From positions 1,922,001 through 1,986,000 of the forward strand of contig JANEZZ010001905.1 in NCBI GenBank assembly GCA_026122225.1: a stretch of DNA of 64,000 nt. Direction: 5' to 3'. Shown here in pieces: positions 1 to 9,744 of this stretch. The first letter of the stretch is position 1. Each line of letters starts with the position of its first letter. A program made the translations under genes and the position numbers. The notes under the pieces were generated by a model. The model ran no database searches, was not told the DNA's origin, and saw nothing but the letters and a program-made list of their open reading frames with translations. The stretch is from Heloderma charlesbogerti. Taxonomy: Eukaryota; Chordata; Lepidosauria; Squamata; Helodermatidae.

Positions 1-1713
1 AGAAAATTGGAGATCTCAAGGGAACGTTTTGTGCAAAGACGGGCATGATAAAGGACAAAGAAGGCAGGGACCTCACAGAAGCAGATGAGATTAAGAAGAG
101 GTGGCAAGAATACACAGAAGAACTATACAGGAAAGATCTGAATGTCCCTGATAGCCATGATAGTGCGGTCACTGAACTTGAGCCAGACATCCTAGAGAGT
201 GAAGTCAAGTGGGCCTTAGGAAGCATTAGTAACAACAAAGCTAGCGGAAATGACAGTATTCCAGCCGAGCTATTTAAAATCCTAAAAGATGATGCTGTTA
301 AAGTGCTGCACTCAATATGCCAACAAATCTGGAACACTCAACAGTGGCCACAAGACTGGAAAAGGTCAGTTTACATTCCAATTCCAAAGAAGGGCAACGG
401 CAAAGAGTGTTCAAACTACCGCACCATTGCGCTCATTTCACATGCCAGCAAGGTGATGCTCAAAATCCTACAAGCTAGGCTTCAGCAGTATGCGAACCGA
501 GAACTACCGGAAGTACAAGCTGGGTTTCGAAGAGGCAGAGGAACTAGAGATCAAATCGCCAACATTCGCTGCATCATGGAGAAAGCAAGAGAATTCCAGA
601 AAAACGTCTATTTCTGCTTCATTGACTACGCTAAAGCCTTTGATTGTGTGGATCACAACAAACTGTGGCAAATTCTTAAAGTGATGGGAGTACCAGACCA
701 CCTTACCTGTCTCCTGAGAAACCTGTACGAGGGTCAAGAAGCAACAGTAAGAACCACACATGGAACAACCGATTGGTTCAAAATTGGGAAAGGAGTACGA
801 CAAGGCTGCATATTGTCACCCTGCTTATTTAACTTATATGCAGAGTACATCATGAGAAATGCCGGGTTGGATGAATCAGAGGTCGGAATTAAGATTGCTG
901 GGAGAATTATCAACAACCTCCGATACGCAGACGATACCACCCTAATGGCAGAAAGCGAAGAGGATCTCAAGAGCCTCTTGTTGAAGGTGAAAGAGGAGAG
1001 TGCAAAAGCTGGTTTGAAACTCAACATTAAAAAAACAAAGATCATGGCATCTGGCCCCATCACTTCCTGGCATATAGAAGGGGAAGAAATGGAAGCAGTG
1101 ACAGATTTTACTTTCTTGGGCTCCAAGATCACCGCAGACGGTGACTGTAGCCATGAAATTAAAAGACGCTTGCTCCTTGGGAGGAAAGCTATGGCCAACC
1201 TAGACAGCATAGTAAGAAGCAGAGACATCACCTTGCCGACAAAGGTCCGTCTAATCAAAGCTATGGTTTTCCCAGTAGTAATGTATGGCTGTGAGAGCTG
1301 GACTATAAGGAAGGCTGAGCGCCGAAGAATTGATGCTTTCGAACTGTGGTGCTGGAGAAGACTCTTACGAGTCCCCTGGACTGCAAGGAGGTCAAATCAG
1401 TCCATCCTAAAGGAAATCAACCCTGAGTGCTCATTGGAAGGACAGATAATGAAGCTGAAGCTCCAATATTTTGGCCACGTAATGCGAAGAGAAAACTCCC
1501 TGGAAAAGACCCTGATGCTGGGAAAGACTGAAGGCAAAAGGAGAAGAGGACGGCAGAGGATGAGATGGCTAGATAGCATCACGAATGCAATGAATATGAA
1601 CTTGAGCACACTCCGGGAGAGAGCGCAGGACAGGAAGGCCTGGCGTGCTATGGTCCATGGGGTCACGAAGAGTCCGACACGACTGAACGACTGAACAACA
1701 ACAACAACAACAA
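1..1713 (+). mobile_element. BovB (RTE-clade) LINE, 3' part, cut by the window edge
   Basis: Non-LTR retrotransposon that moves by target-primed reverse transcription. The reading frame ends at 1694 and is followed by a simple (AAC)n tail to about 1713, as expected for BovB/RTE elements. The C-terminal protein (ELWCWRRLLRVPW, then WRAMVHGVTKS) is the typical BovB end known from squamates and ruminants. The 5' part with the endonuclease must lie left of the window. About 50 bases of unassigned sequence (1714-1767) separate the tail from the next element. A second, truncated copy lies at 2698-3108 in the same orientation. Confidence 0.92.
3..1694 (+). CDS. BovB ORF2 protein, reverse transcriptase and C-terminal domain (partial, 5' end off window)
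   Basis: The first ATG is at 45, but the same frame is open back to base 3 and reads sensible RTE protein, so this is an internal part of a longer endonuclease-reverse transcriptase polyprotein. Counting from the ATG at 45, the reverse transcriptase motifs are FIDYAKAFD (first catalytic Asp at about residue 194), GVRQGCILSP (about 250) and the YADD catalytic box (about 294-297). The C-terminus has the Trp/Cys-rich ELWCWRRLL motif. In 549 codons there is no stop or frameshift, unlike every other LINE in the window, which suggests a young copy. The enzyme would copy its own RNA at a nicked chromosomal site. Whether the endonuclease is intact cannot be seen here. Confidence 0.9.
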   Translation, partial: KIGDLKGTFCAKTGMIKDKEGRDLTEADEIKKRWQEYTEELYRKDLNVPDSHDSAVTELEPDILESEVKWALGSISNNKASGNDSIPAELFKILKDDAVKVLHSICQQIWNTQQWPQDWKRSVYIPIPKKGNGKECSNYRTIALISHASKVMLKILQARLQQYANRELPEVQAGFRRGRGTRDQIANIRCIMEKAREFQKNVYFCFIDYAKAFDCVDHNKLWQILKVMGVPDHLTCLLRNLYEGQEATVRTTHGTTDWFKIGKGVRQGCILSPCLFNLYAEYIMRNAGLDESEVGIKIAGRIINNLRYADDTTLMAESEEDLKSLLLKVKEESAKAGLKLNIKKTKIMASGPITSWHIEGEEMEAVTDFTFLGSKITADGDCSHEIKRRLLLGRKAMANLDSIVRSRDITLPTKVRLIKAMVFPVVMYGCESWTIRKAERRRIDAFELWCWRRLLRVPWTARRSNQSILKEINPECSLEGQIMKLKLQYFGHVMRRENSLEKTLMLGKTEGKRRRGRQRMRWLDSITNAMNMNLSTLRERAQDRKAWRAMVHGVTKSPTRLND

Positions 1714-1767
1714 CCTTGCAAGATCTTGAGCATTACCTCACTGGCATATGAAATAAGTGCCAGTATT

Positions 1768-2199
1768 TGCGCTATTTGCGTTGCCCTTATTTTCGCCGTA
1801 GTCTATGTAAATCTTTACGTAGACTACAGCGACCAAATAAGGAACGCGAATGGTGGCTCCCTATGGGGGCTGCCATTAGCGTACGCGCTTTTTTTTTTTT
1901 TTAAGTCACCCGTGATAGGCTACGTGACGATTGACATAGCCTATCACGGCTGACTTTGCAAATCTAGCCATGATAGGCTACGTTAATTGTCACGTAGCCT
2001 ATCAGGGGGCGTGTTTTTTTTTTTAACTTTCGCGTTCGCGGCCGGGCGAGGCGGGAAGCCTCCTCCCCGGCCTGAATTTCGGCCGGGGCGAGGCGGGAAG
2101 CCTCCCCCCGGCCTGAACTTCGCGGGGGGAGCAGCGAAGCGCCTCCCCCCCACCGCGAACAAGCTTCGGCGAAAGGTAAGGGACTTTCGTCCACCCCTA
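1768..2199 (+). mobile_element. hAT-type non-autonomous element, copy K (right half only)
   Basis: Contains the module order seen in complete copies: a TAGTCTACGTAAA hairpin, a T-run, two hairpins built on GATAGGCTACGT (about 1914-2007), a GC-rich tandem array (GGCCGGGCGAGGCGGGAAGC units), an outward 5' splice-donor consensus AAAG|GTAAG (GT at 2176) and the terminus GGACTTTCGTCCACCCCTA. The left half is absent: homology begins at the central palindrome, immediately after the BovB tail, so the missing half may lie beyond the LINE, left of the window. Confidence 0.7.
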
Positions 2200-2452
2200 C
2201 ATGAGACGGGACGAGCTTTGAGGAGAAATTTGGAGAACGATGAGCTCAGTTTTGCTTCTACACACATCCCTGCTTAGGCATGTCCAGCTAAGTGGCACTT
2301 GTGCATCCACACACATCACATGCTGGGTCACTTCCTGGGCAGATGCTCAGCTAGTACTTCATCTAGTACAGAAGTGGGCATCACAGGTGGTTCCTTCAGG
2401 GGAGATGCAACACCAGTTGAGGCACCTTCAGACCCCGTGACAGAGATGACCC
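2200..2452. other. no recognised feature
   Basis: About 250 bases of ordinary composition between element K and a SINE. I see no coding potential or repeat signature. Confidence 0.5.
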
Positions 2453-2643
2453 CATAGGAACATCGGAAGCTGCTTTATACTGAGTCAGACCATGGGACCA
2501 TCTTGTCCAGTCTTGTCGCAAGACTGGCAGCAATGGCTCTCTGGGGTTGCAGGCAAGATTCCTTGCTAGCCCTAAATGGAAATGCCAGGGATTGGACCTT
2601 CTTCATGCAAAGCAGCTGTTCTAGACCTGAGCTATGGTACCAC
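2453..2643 (-). mobile_element. tRNA(Ala)-derived SINE, antisense
   Basis: Read on the minus strand, it begins with a degenerate tRNA-like head (ATAGCTCAGGTCTAG, then TTTGCATG where the Ala anticodon loop would be, then an imperfect B box) and ends with the tail motif GACTCAGTATAAAGCAGCTTCC shared by copies at 4168, 15469, 48748 and 59208. It depended on a LINE for mobilisation. The copy is diverged. Confidence 0.8.
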
Positions 2644-2697
2644 CTACAACCAAGCTCCTCATACTTTGAAATGGTAGGATTAGCAGACAGATAGGGA

Positions 2698-3108
2698 ACT
2701 GGACTATAAGGAAGGCTGAGCGCCGAAGAATCGATGCTTTTGAACTGTGGTGCTGGAGAAGACTCTTACGAGTCCCCTGGACTGTAAGGAGGTCAAATCA
2801 GTCAGTCTTAAAGGAAATCAACCCTGAGTGCTCATTGGAAGGACAGATACTGAAGCTGAAGCTCCAATATTTTGGCCACCTAATGCGAAGAGAAAACTCT
2901 CTGGAAAAGACCCTGATGCTGGGAAAGATTGAAGGCAAAAGGAGAAGGGGACAGCAGAGGATGAGATGGCTGGATAGCATCACCAACGCAATGAATATGG
3001 ACTTGAGCACGCTCCGGAAGAGAGCGGAGGACAGGAAGACCTGGCGTGCTATGGTCCATGGGGTCACGAAGAGTCGGACACGACTGAACGACTGAACAAC
3101 AACAACAA
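2698..3108 (+). mobile_element. BovB LINE, 5'-truncated 3' end
   Basis: Homologous to 1298-1705 of the first BovB copy: it starts at the GGACTATAAGGAAGGCTGAG stretch and runs to the same stop and an (AAC)n tail. The reading frame for the C-terminal domain is still open (TIRKAERRRIDAFEL to VTKSRTRLND), with only substitutions. The abrupt 5' end is typical of incomplete reverse transcription. No reverse transcriptase domain is included. Confidence 0.9.
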
Positions 3109-3764
3109 GGCTCACTGCTGTTGTCGAAAATTCTTGCATGGGCAAAGAGCACCACCTGCAAGATATGAGGGGACGATTCTTCAGTGCGTCAAGCCTTTGC
3201 TTTCAAAAGCTAAGTGCATCTCTGTCTTGTAGGTATATATTTTTATACATGTTTTGACAAATTGTTTTAAGAGCTCAGGCTTAATGGATGAGGGAAGTAT
3301 CAAGTGCCTGCAGTCTCATCAGTGAGCACCGTGTACCGGCAACAACACCACTTTCATTAATAAATCAGGACTGAGGCTGGAGGACATGGTGTGCTCTTCC
3401 AGGGGGTAGACAGTCACCTGACATTGTGCCAGGAATTCTACATCTGCCGTCGTTTGCTCAGCAGTCTTGCCCACATCCTTGCCCTGTTTCCCCAGTGGTG
3501 TGTTGGACCTCCTCCTCCTTCCACCCCTGAAACTGTTGTGAAAATGTAATAACATCTGCAGAATAACCCCAGCTCCTCCAGACTTAGAGGGGATCCCTTT
3601 CGAAAGCACAGAAAAGTGCTGGACAGAGAACCAGGGAGTGCAGGAGAAAGCAACTGAAGGCATTACTCTAGGCTGACTTTCTGGCATACAGCAGTCAAGG
3701 TAACTTGCAAGTACTTAAATATAAAATAATAAGACATTTCAGAAGGCATTCCATTACAAACGAA
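3109..3764. other. no recognised feature
   Basis: No repeat family, conserved protein or RNA gene recognised. Minus-strand frames across 3319-3687 have no recognisable motif and look like chance. Confidence 0.5.
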
Positions 3765-3893
3765 GGGTGCAACCCTATGCATCTTTAGACAGAAAAAAGC
3801 CCTACAGCTCCCAGCATTCCCCAGCCAGCTGGGAATGCTGGGAGGTGTAGGACTTTGTTCTGTCTAAACACACATAGGATTGTGCCCTTAGGG
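3765..3893. mobile_element. palindromic MITE (AGGGTGCAACCCTATGC type)
   Basis: The two halves are reverse complements: GTGCAACCCTATGCATCTTTAG at the left mirrors CTAAACACACATAGGATTGTGC at the right, around a core CTCCCAGCATTCC/GGGAATGCTGGGAG. It is related to the element at 35845-35942. No coding capacity. The superfamily is not certain. Confidence 0.65.
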
Positions 3894-3996
3894 AACTTCC
3901 ATAATAAAACAGAAAACATTCCAAACCAAACTAAAAAAGATTTTGTAAAAATATTATTTTTTAACAAAGGATTTTTTTAAATGTTACCCAAGGTTT

Positions 3997-4034
3997 CACC
4001 ACCACCACCACCACCACCATCACCACCACCACCA
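3997..4034 (+). repeat. (CAC)n microsatellite
   Basis: Uninterrupted CAC/ACC trinucleotide repeats with a single ATC variant. Confidence 0.95.
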
Positions 4035-4167
4035 TTCTGAGGATGTATTCCACCACATAAATATTTGCAGTTTGTATTTAAGTCAATAAGGGTAATGACA
4101 GTTGGTCTTATCATCAGTGGTTCTTAGTCATGGCGACTGTGTGCCATATTCAAAGGCAGTCTACCAG

Positions 4168-4406
4168 CTCGGAATACTATAGGAACACAGGAAGCTGCCA
4201 GATACCGAGCCAGACCCTTGGTCCATCTAGCCCAGTATTGTTGACACTGACTGGCAGCAGCTTCTCTCCAGGGTTTCAGGCAGGGTGAAACCTGCCTGAA
4301 ACCCTGGAGATGTTCTCCAGGACCTACCTGGAGATGCTGCTGGGGATCGAACCTGGGACTTTCTGCACGCAAAGCAGGGGCTCTACCCACTGAGCTATGG
4401 TCCCAC
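4168..4406 (-). mobile_element. tRNA(Ala)-derived SINE, antisense, with internal inverted duplication
   Basis: Same family as 2453-2643. The tRNA head is at the right (GAGCTATGG / TTTGCGTGCAGAAAG on the minus strand) and the GGAAGCTGCC tail at the left. It contains an extra perfect inverted repeat (4266-4284 against 4291-4309) that the other copies lack. Confidence 0.82.
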
Positions 4407-4424
4407 CCTCTGGGAAGCAGCAGT

Positions 4425-4552
4425 GGAACTAGGCTATTGCCTTCATGTCCTGCTTGTGGTCTTCCCAGGGGTATCTTGTTGGCCAGTGTTAGAAACAAAA
4501 TGCTGGACTAGATGGGCCCTTGGTCTGATCCAGCAGAGCTCTTCATGTATTC
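4425..4552 (+). mobile_element. CR1-like LINE 3' end fragment
   Basis: Contains TGCTGGACTAGATGGGCCC and TTGGTCTGATCCAGCAG, the same 3' terminal sequence seen at 45716-45998 and, inverted, at 36595. Non-coding remnant. Confidence 0.7.
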
Positions 4553-5399
4553 TTACCACCATGTATGGATTTCCTTTTGTAATCATAGAATCCTAGAATA
4601 ATGGGGCTGGAAAGGGCCTACAAGGCCATCGAGTCCAGCCCCCTGCTCAATACAGGAATCCAAGTCAGAGCATCCCTGACAAATGGCTGTCCAGCCTCGT
4701 CTTGAAGGCCTCCAGTGTGGGAGAGCCCACCGCCTGCCTAGGGAATGGGTTCCCTTGTCATACTGCTCTAACAGTCAGGACGTTTCTCCCGATGATCAGC
4801 CGGAATCTGGCTTCCTGGAACTTGAGCCCATTATTCCGTGTCCTGCACTCTGGGATGATGGAGATCCTGGCCTTCCTCTCTGGGACAACCTTTCGAGTAC
4901 TTGAAGAGCGCTATCTTATCTCCCCTCAGTCTTCTCTTCTCAAGGCTAAACATGCCCAGTTCTTTCAGTCTCTCCTCATAGGGCTTTGTTTCCAGTCCCT
5001 TGATCATCTTTGTTGCCCTCCTCTGAACCTTTCCCAGTTTGTCTTAGTCCTTCTTAAAGTGTGGCACCCAGAACTGGACACAGTAATCCAGATGAGGCCT
5101 AACCAGTGCTGAGTAGAGGGGAACTAGTACTTCCCGGGATTTGGAAGCTATGCTTCTATTAATGCAGCCCCAAACAGCATTTGCCTTTTTTGCAGCCACA
5201 TCACATTGTTGGCTCATATTCAGCTTGTGATTGACAACAATTTCAAGATCCTTCTCACGTGTAGTATTGATGAGCCATGTATCCCCCATCTTGTAACTAG
5301 GGATGAATGAATCCCTTACCTCTGGGTACGGCAGGGGGGTCCGCAGGGGGGGGGAGGCGATCCGTCCCTCCTCCTGGAATCCGTCCAGGCCAGCTCCAC

Positions 5400-6247
5400 T
5401 AGGGATGTACGAAAGTCACTTACCTTTTCGAAGGGTGACATTCGTGGTGGGGGGGAGGCACTCCGTCCCTCCCCCCGAAATTCTGGCTGGGGGGGGAGGC
5501 GCTCCGTCCCTCCCCCCCGAATCCTGGCCGGCCGGCTCCACTCTGCAGAGATTCTGCAGAGCCGTCAGTCAGCTCCGCCAGCGGCCGGACATCCGGCCGC
5601 TGGCTAGCAGGGACGCAAATGGCAGCGGCCATAGCTGCCACCGTTTGTGTCCCTGCAGTCAGCCATGATAGGCTACGTAAATGTTTACATAGCCTATCAC
5701 GGCTGATTTAAAAGGAAAAAAACGCGTGTATGCAAGTGGCGGCTCCCATGGGCGCCGCCATTTCTGTTCCTTATTTTGGCACGTCTTAGTCTACATAAAC
5801 ATTTACGTAGACTAAGACAGCGAAAATAAGGGGAACGCAAATAGCGTAGTGTACGCGTGTTTTTCTTTTGCGTACGCGCGTTTTTCTTTTTCTTTTAAAT
5901 CAGCCGTGATAGGCTACGTAAACATTTATGTAGCCTATCACGGTGTTTTTTTAAAAATCTAGCTGTGATAGGCTACGTAAATCTTTACGTAGCCTATCAC
6001 ATTTTGTTTTTGTTTTTTAACTGGAAATGGCGGTGGCGGCAGCCGGTCAGAAGACCGGCCGCCGCTGCCGCCGCCACCGCACCACCACTGGAGCCGCCGC
6101 TGGAGCCGCCGCCGCCAGGAAGATCCACCCAAGGTAAGTCCCGTCCCGGGGGGGGGTGGCAGACCGTTCCGCCACTGATTTCGGGGGGCCAAATGCACTG
6201 GCATTCGGCCTCCCCGAGATCCGTGGCGGAATTCTCTGACATCCCTA
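5400..6247 (-). mobile_element. hAT non-autonomous element, copy B, inserted in A
   Basis: Termini TAGGGATG...CATCCCTA with duplication AGCTCCAC (5392-5399) against GGCTCCAC (6248-6255), one mismatch. Internal order: splice-donor motif (minus strand) near the right terminus, GC-rich tandem units, three or more hairpins (CATGATAGGCTACGTAAAT; TAGTCTACATAAACATTTACG; GTGATAGGCTACGTAAA), and the CGG-rich 107-nt exon-like block. Confidence 0.88.
6027..6133 (+). other. exon-like block in copy B: ATG to 5' splice donor, 107 nt
   Basis: ATG at 6027 opens a frame beginning MAVAAAGQKTG that runs to AAG|GTAAGTC (GT at 6134). Length 107 nt (35 codons plus 2). The stem GGCAGCCGGTC/GACCGGC lies just after the ATG. 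It reads outward, toward the element's nearer end. Expression is not demonstrated. Confidence 0.5.
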
Positions 6248-6262
6248 GGCTCCACTCTGCGG

Positions 6263-6915
6263 TAGGGGTGGACGAAAGTCCCTTACCTTTCGCCGAAGCT
6301 TGTTCGCGGTGGGGGGGAGGCGCTTCGCTGCTCCCCCCGCGAAGTTCAGCCCGGGGGGGGGAGGCTTCCCGCCTCGCCCCGGCCGAAATTCAGGCCGCGG
6401 GGAGGCTTCCCGCCTCGCCCCGGCCGAAATTCAGGTGTAAATCTTTACGTAGACTACAGCGACTACAGCGACCAAATAAGGAACGGGAATGGCGGCTCCC
6501 TATGGGGGCCATTATCCGTACGCGCTTTTTTTTTTTTTTTAAGTCACCCGTGATAGGCTACGTGACGATTGACATAGCCTATCACGGCTGACTTTGCAAA
6601 TCTAGCCGTGATAGGCTACGTTAATCGTCACGTAGCCTGTCACGGGGGCGTTTGTTTGTTTTTTCTTTTGTTGGAATGGCGGCGGCGGCAGCTGGTCGAA
6701 AGACCGGCTGCCGCTCCCGCCCCGCACGAACAGCTGCCGAACCGCCGGCCAGACCCACCGCCGGGAGGGACATTCGGCGAAGGTAAGTCCTGTCCCGGGG
6801 GGGGGGCGGGGGGCGGGGGGGTGCAGAGGATTTCTCCCCGAAACTTGTTCGGGGGGCCGAACACGCTGGCGCTCGGCCCCCCGAAGTTTCGGGGAGAAAT
6901 TCTCCGCCATCCCTA
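6263..6915 (-). mobile_element. hAT non-autonomous element, copy C, inserted in A
   Basis: Starts TAGGGGTG and ends CATCCCTA, with a perfect 8-bp duplication CTCTGCGG (6255-6262 and 6916-6923). It carries only part of the hairpin array: the GC-rich array joins directly to the central TAGTC hairpin, so about one arm is deleted relative to copy E. Two GATAGGCTACGT hairpins remain (about 6549-6645). Confidence 0.9.
6676..6782 (+). other. exon-like block in copy C: ATG to 5' splice donor, 107 nt
   Basis: Frame begins MAAAAAGRKTG and ends at CGAAG|GTAAGTCC (GT at 6783). 107 nt, same frame as in B. It contains a perfect stem with a GAAA loop (GGTC-GAAA-GACC). If unspliced, translation stops at the TAA inside the donor. 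Confidence 0.5.
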
Positions 6916-8140
6916 CTCTGCGGCAATCCTGTGCAGCCATCTGCCAGCTCCGCTCTCCTGGTGATACGGACGGCCGCCAATGCTGTGCCATATTGCTGGG
7001 GTAGGGTAAGTGAGTCTCTGGATGCAAATGGCGAGGTGGGTGCCATTTGTGGCCATAACGCTGGTAGATTAGCCTAAATGCAGCCATTTACAGCTGGCTC
7101 CGCAGAATCAACACGATGAGGGAGCTGACCCACATGGATTCTGGGGGGAGGCAGAGGTGAGTGCTCCGTTCTGCCACGGGCCCCAATAGGGCCGGATTCT
7201 TGGAATCCGGCCTCATTGGGGTCCATGGCAGAATTCTCCCCCATCCCATCTTGTAACTGCGCATTTGGTTTCTTTTTCCTAGGTGCAGAACTTGACATTT
7301 ATCCCTATTAAATTTCATCCTGTTGTTTTCTGCCCAGCGCTCCAGTCTATCCAGATCACTCTGAATTTTGTTTCTGTCTTCCAAAGTATTAGCTATCCCA
7401 CCCAATTTTGTGTCACCTGCAAATTTGATCAGCATTCCCCGAGCTGCCTCCTCCAAGTCATTAATACAAATGTTGAAGAGCACTGGGCCCAGGACTGAGC
7501 CCTGCAGTACCCCACTCGTTACCTCTCCCCAGTTTGGGAAGATCCCATTGATAAGCACTCTTTGCGTCCGATTCTGTAGCTAACTGTGGATCCACCGGAT
7601 CGTTGTTTCATCTAGCCCACTTTGAGCTAGTTTGCTCATCAGGATATCATGGGGCACTTTGTCGAAAGCTTTGCTGAAGTCGAGGTATATGATGTCTACA
7701 GCATTCCCACGGTCCACAAGGGAGGTGACTTGATCCAAAAATGAGATCAGATTTGTCTGGCAGGACTTGTTCTTGACAAATCCATGTTGGCTTCGAGTAA
7801 TCACTGCATTGTTTTCAAGGTGCTTACAGATGGATTGCTTTATCATCTGCTCCAGAATTGTCCCAGGGATTGATGTCAAGCTGACTGGTCTGTAGTTCCC
7901 GGGTTCCTCCTTTTTACCCTTTTTGAAGAGAGGGACAACATTAGCCCTCCTCCAGTCCTCTGGCACTTCCCCCGTCCTCCATGATTTCCCAAAAATAATA
8001 GACAACGGTTCTGAGAGTTCTTCTGCCAGTTCCTTTATTACTCTAGGATGCAGTTCATCTGGCCCTGGAGATTTGAACTCATTCAAAGTAATGAGGTGTT
8101 CCTTGACCAGATGCCTATTGATCTCAGCTGCAATCCCTCA

Positions 8141-8246
8141 CATGCACATGAGGGACATCCGCTCTTTGTTCATTAGAAAAAATACTTCCAATGAAGTACT
8201 AGAGTTTATTCCAATGAACAAACAGTGGATGTCCCCACATTAAAAA
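8141..8246. mobile_element. short palindromic MITE
   Basis: GGGACATCCGCTCTTTGTTC and its near reverse complement GAACAAACAGTGGATGTCCC flank a short centre. It abuts the truncated 5' end of the CR1. No duplication resolved. Confidence 0.55.
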
Positions 8247-8254
8247 CTTCTCAT

Positions 8255-9736
8255 TAGTGCTGTGCTGAAAATTTCAATTCTTCAATTTTCGGCATTTCAT
8301 GGGGAGGTGGGGGCAAAATGAAAACTCTGGTGAAAGAGGCTGGGAGAGGGGAGGATTTTGGAGAATCTTCTCCTTGGGGAGGTGGACAGGGTTTCCGCAT
8401 ACTTTTTAAAGTGTAAGTGATTCTTGAGAGAACCTCTTTCTAGTTTTTCTTAAACACCCCCTGCACTTGCTTGGAGCCCAGGACTCTTCTCTAGCTGGGA
8501 GTTCTTCCTGAATGCCTATTGGAGAGGGCGAGGTCATATGGTCTCCTGGGAGTTCATTCATTCATTCATTCATTCATTTATTTCTATATCGCCCAATAGC
8601 TGAAGCTCTCTGGGTGGTTCACAAAAATTAAAACCAAAAAGCACACAGTAAAACAATATAAAATATAAAACATTAAAATATAAAAACATTAAAACCACAA
8701 TATAACAATACAACCAGAATAAAACCAGAATAAAACCTAGCAGCAATGCAGAGATTTAAAATACAGATTTAAAATACCAGAGCTAAAAGTCTGGAAAGCT
8801 AAAATGCTAAAATGCCTGGGAAAATAAAAAGGTCTTCTTCACCTGGTACCAGAAGGAATACAATGTAGGTCCCAGGCAAACCTCACTAGGGAGCTCATTC
8901 CACAGCCGGGGTGCCACAGCAGAAAAGGCCCTCCTCCTAGTAGCCACCCACCTCGCTTCCTTTGGCAGGGGCTCACCGAGAAGGGCCGCTGAGGATGATC
9001 TTAAGGTTTGGGCAGGCACATATGGGAGGAGGCGATCCTTCAGATAAGCTGGCCCAAGCTGTTAAGGGCTTTGAATGTTAATACCAGCACCTTGAATCAG
9101 GCCCGGAAATGTACTGGCAGCCAGTGCAGCTGGAAAAGTATTGGCGTAATATGAGCTCGCAGGCCAGTCCCTGTTAACAATCTTGCTGCCCTATTTTGGA
9201 CCAGCTGAAGTTTCTGGACCGTTTTCAAAGGCAGCCCCATGTATAACGCATTGCAGTAATCCAGACGAGAAGTTATCAGAGCATGGATAACTGTAGCTAG
9301 GCTCTCTCTGTCCAGATAAGGGCGTAGTTGGTATACCAGCCTAAGCTGATAAAATGTGCTCCGTGCCACTGAGTTCACCTGTGCCTCAAGTGACAGTTCT
9401 GGGTCCAAGAGCACCCCAAAAATATGAATGTGATCCTTTAGGGGGAATCACCTAAACCCCCTCCAGAACAGGTTGAACAGTTCAGAAAGAACTGTTGGGC
9501 TGGAGAAGAGTCCTGGACTCCTGCAAGTGCAGGGGGTGTTTAAAAAAAAAAATAGAAAGAAGACCCCTTGAGAATCATCTACACCTAAAAAGGTATGTGG
9601 AAACCCTGTCTCCTCCTGTAGAAGAAAATTCTCCAACATTCTCTCCCTCCCTGCAAACGAGACAGAAAAAACAATGTGTCTTTTGCAGGGAGAGAAAAAG
9701 TTCCTGAAAATAGGGGGAGGATTCGGCACAGCACTA
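8255..9736. mobile_element. hAT-like element with TAGTGCTGTGC termini, containing an L2-like LINE
   Basis: Inverted termini TAGTGCTGTGC...GCACAGCACTA. The flanking 8-bp sequences CTTCTCAT (8247-8254) and CTTCTCAC (9737-9744) match at 7 of 8, the hAT duplication length. About 880 bp of the interior is a nested LINE. No transposase frame is visible, so it is non-autonomous. Same family as 13169-13853. Confidence 0.8.
8553..9440 (-). mobile_element. L2-like LINE 3' half, antisense
   Basis: Minus strand: RSTFYQLRLVYQLRPYL, TSRLDYCNALYMGLPLKTVQKLQLVQNRAARLLTG and RAFSAVAPRLWNELPSEV are C-terminal motifs of L2/CR1-group reverse transcriptases. The 3' end has the (GAAT)n tail, seen as ATTC repeats at 8553-8580, preceded by an A-rich stretch. 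Frame-broken between the two segments (about 9020-9097). Confidence 0.82.
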
Positions 9737-9744
9737 CTTCTCAC

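Larger units (their letters stand above)
5298..7249 (-). mobile_element. hAT non-autonomous element, copy A (split by copies B and C)
   Basis: Begins TAGGGATG at 5298 and ends CATCCCAT at 7249. The flanking 8-bp duplication CTTGTAAC lies at 5290-5297 and 7250-7257. The element proper is 5298-5399, about 6256-6262 and 6924-7249; the rest is copies B and C. It resembles copy J in reverse complement (CCATGGCAGAATTCTCC terminus, CCGGATTC motif). It is non-coding and would depend on transposase from a related element. Confidence 0.88.
4578..8140 (-). mobile_element. CR1 LINE, antisense, 5'-truncated, interrupted by hAT copies A, B and C
   Basis: The 3' end (minus strand) is at about 4578 with the CR1-type ATTCTATGATT terminus. 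The body continues to 5297, is interrupted by a 1.95-kb block of nested hAT elements, and resumes at 7250/7258 to about 8140. The 8-bp sequence CTTGTAAC is present on both sides of the inserted block. The 5' end stops within the region just upstream of the reverse transcriptase. Confidence 0.9.
4590..8140 (-). pseudogene. CR1 ORF2 reverse transcriptase, degenerate
   Basis: Minus-strand protein SPGPDELHPRVIKELAEEL...VPLFKKGKKEEPGNYRPVSLTS...IIYLDFSKAFDKVPHD is a CR1 reverse transcriptase. It has a stop after WIHS (near 7580). The GxPQGSVLGP motif reads GVLQGSVLGP, and the catalytic FADD box reads FAGD, so a catalytic aspartate is lost. After the hAT insertion the frame resumes with [18 protein letters not shown] and continues to the C-terminal region. 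It would have copied CR1 RNA; this copy cannot. Confidence 0.88.

Noticed and set aside
1914..2007. The regularly repeated GATAGGCTACGT hairpins considered as a CRISPR-like array or rho-independent terminators
   Set aside because: Eukaryotic context, no unique spacers of constant length, and the hairpins belong to transposons bounded by 8-bp duplications. The T-runs are internal to the modules.
5959..7087. Frames of 100-208 codons through copies A, B and C
   Set aside because: They read through hairpins, GC-rich arrays and element junctions; translations are Pro/Gly/Ala-rich and include the terminal repeats.
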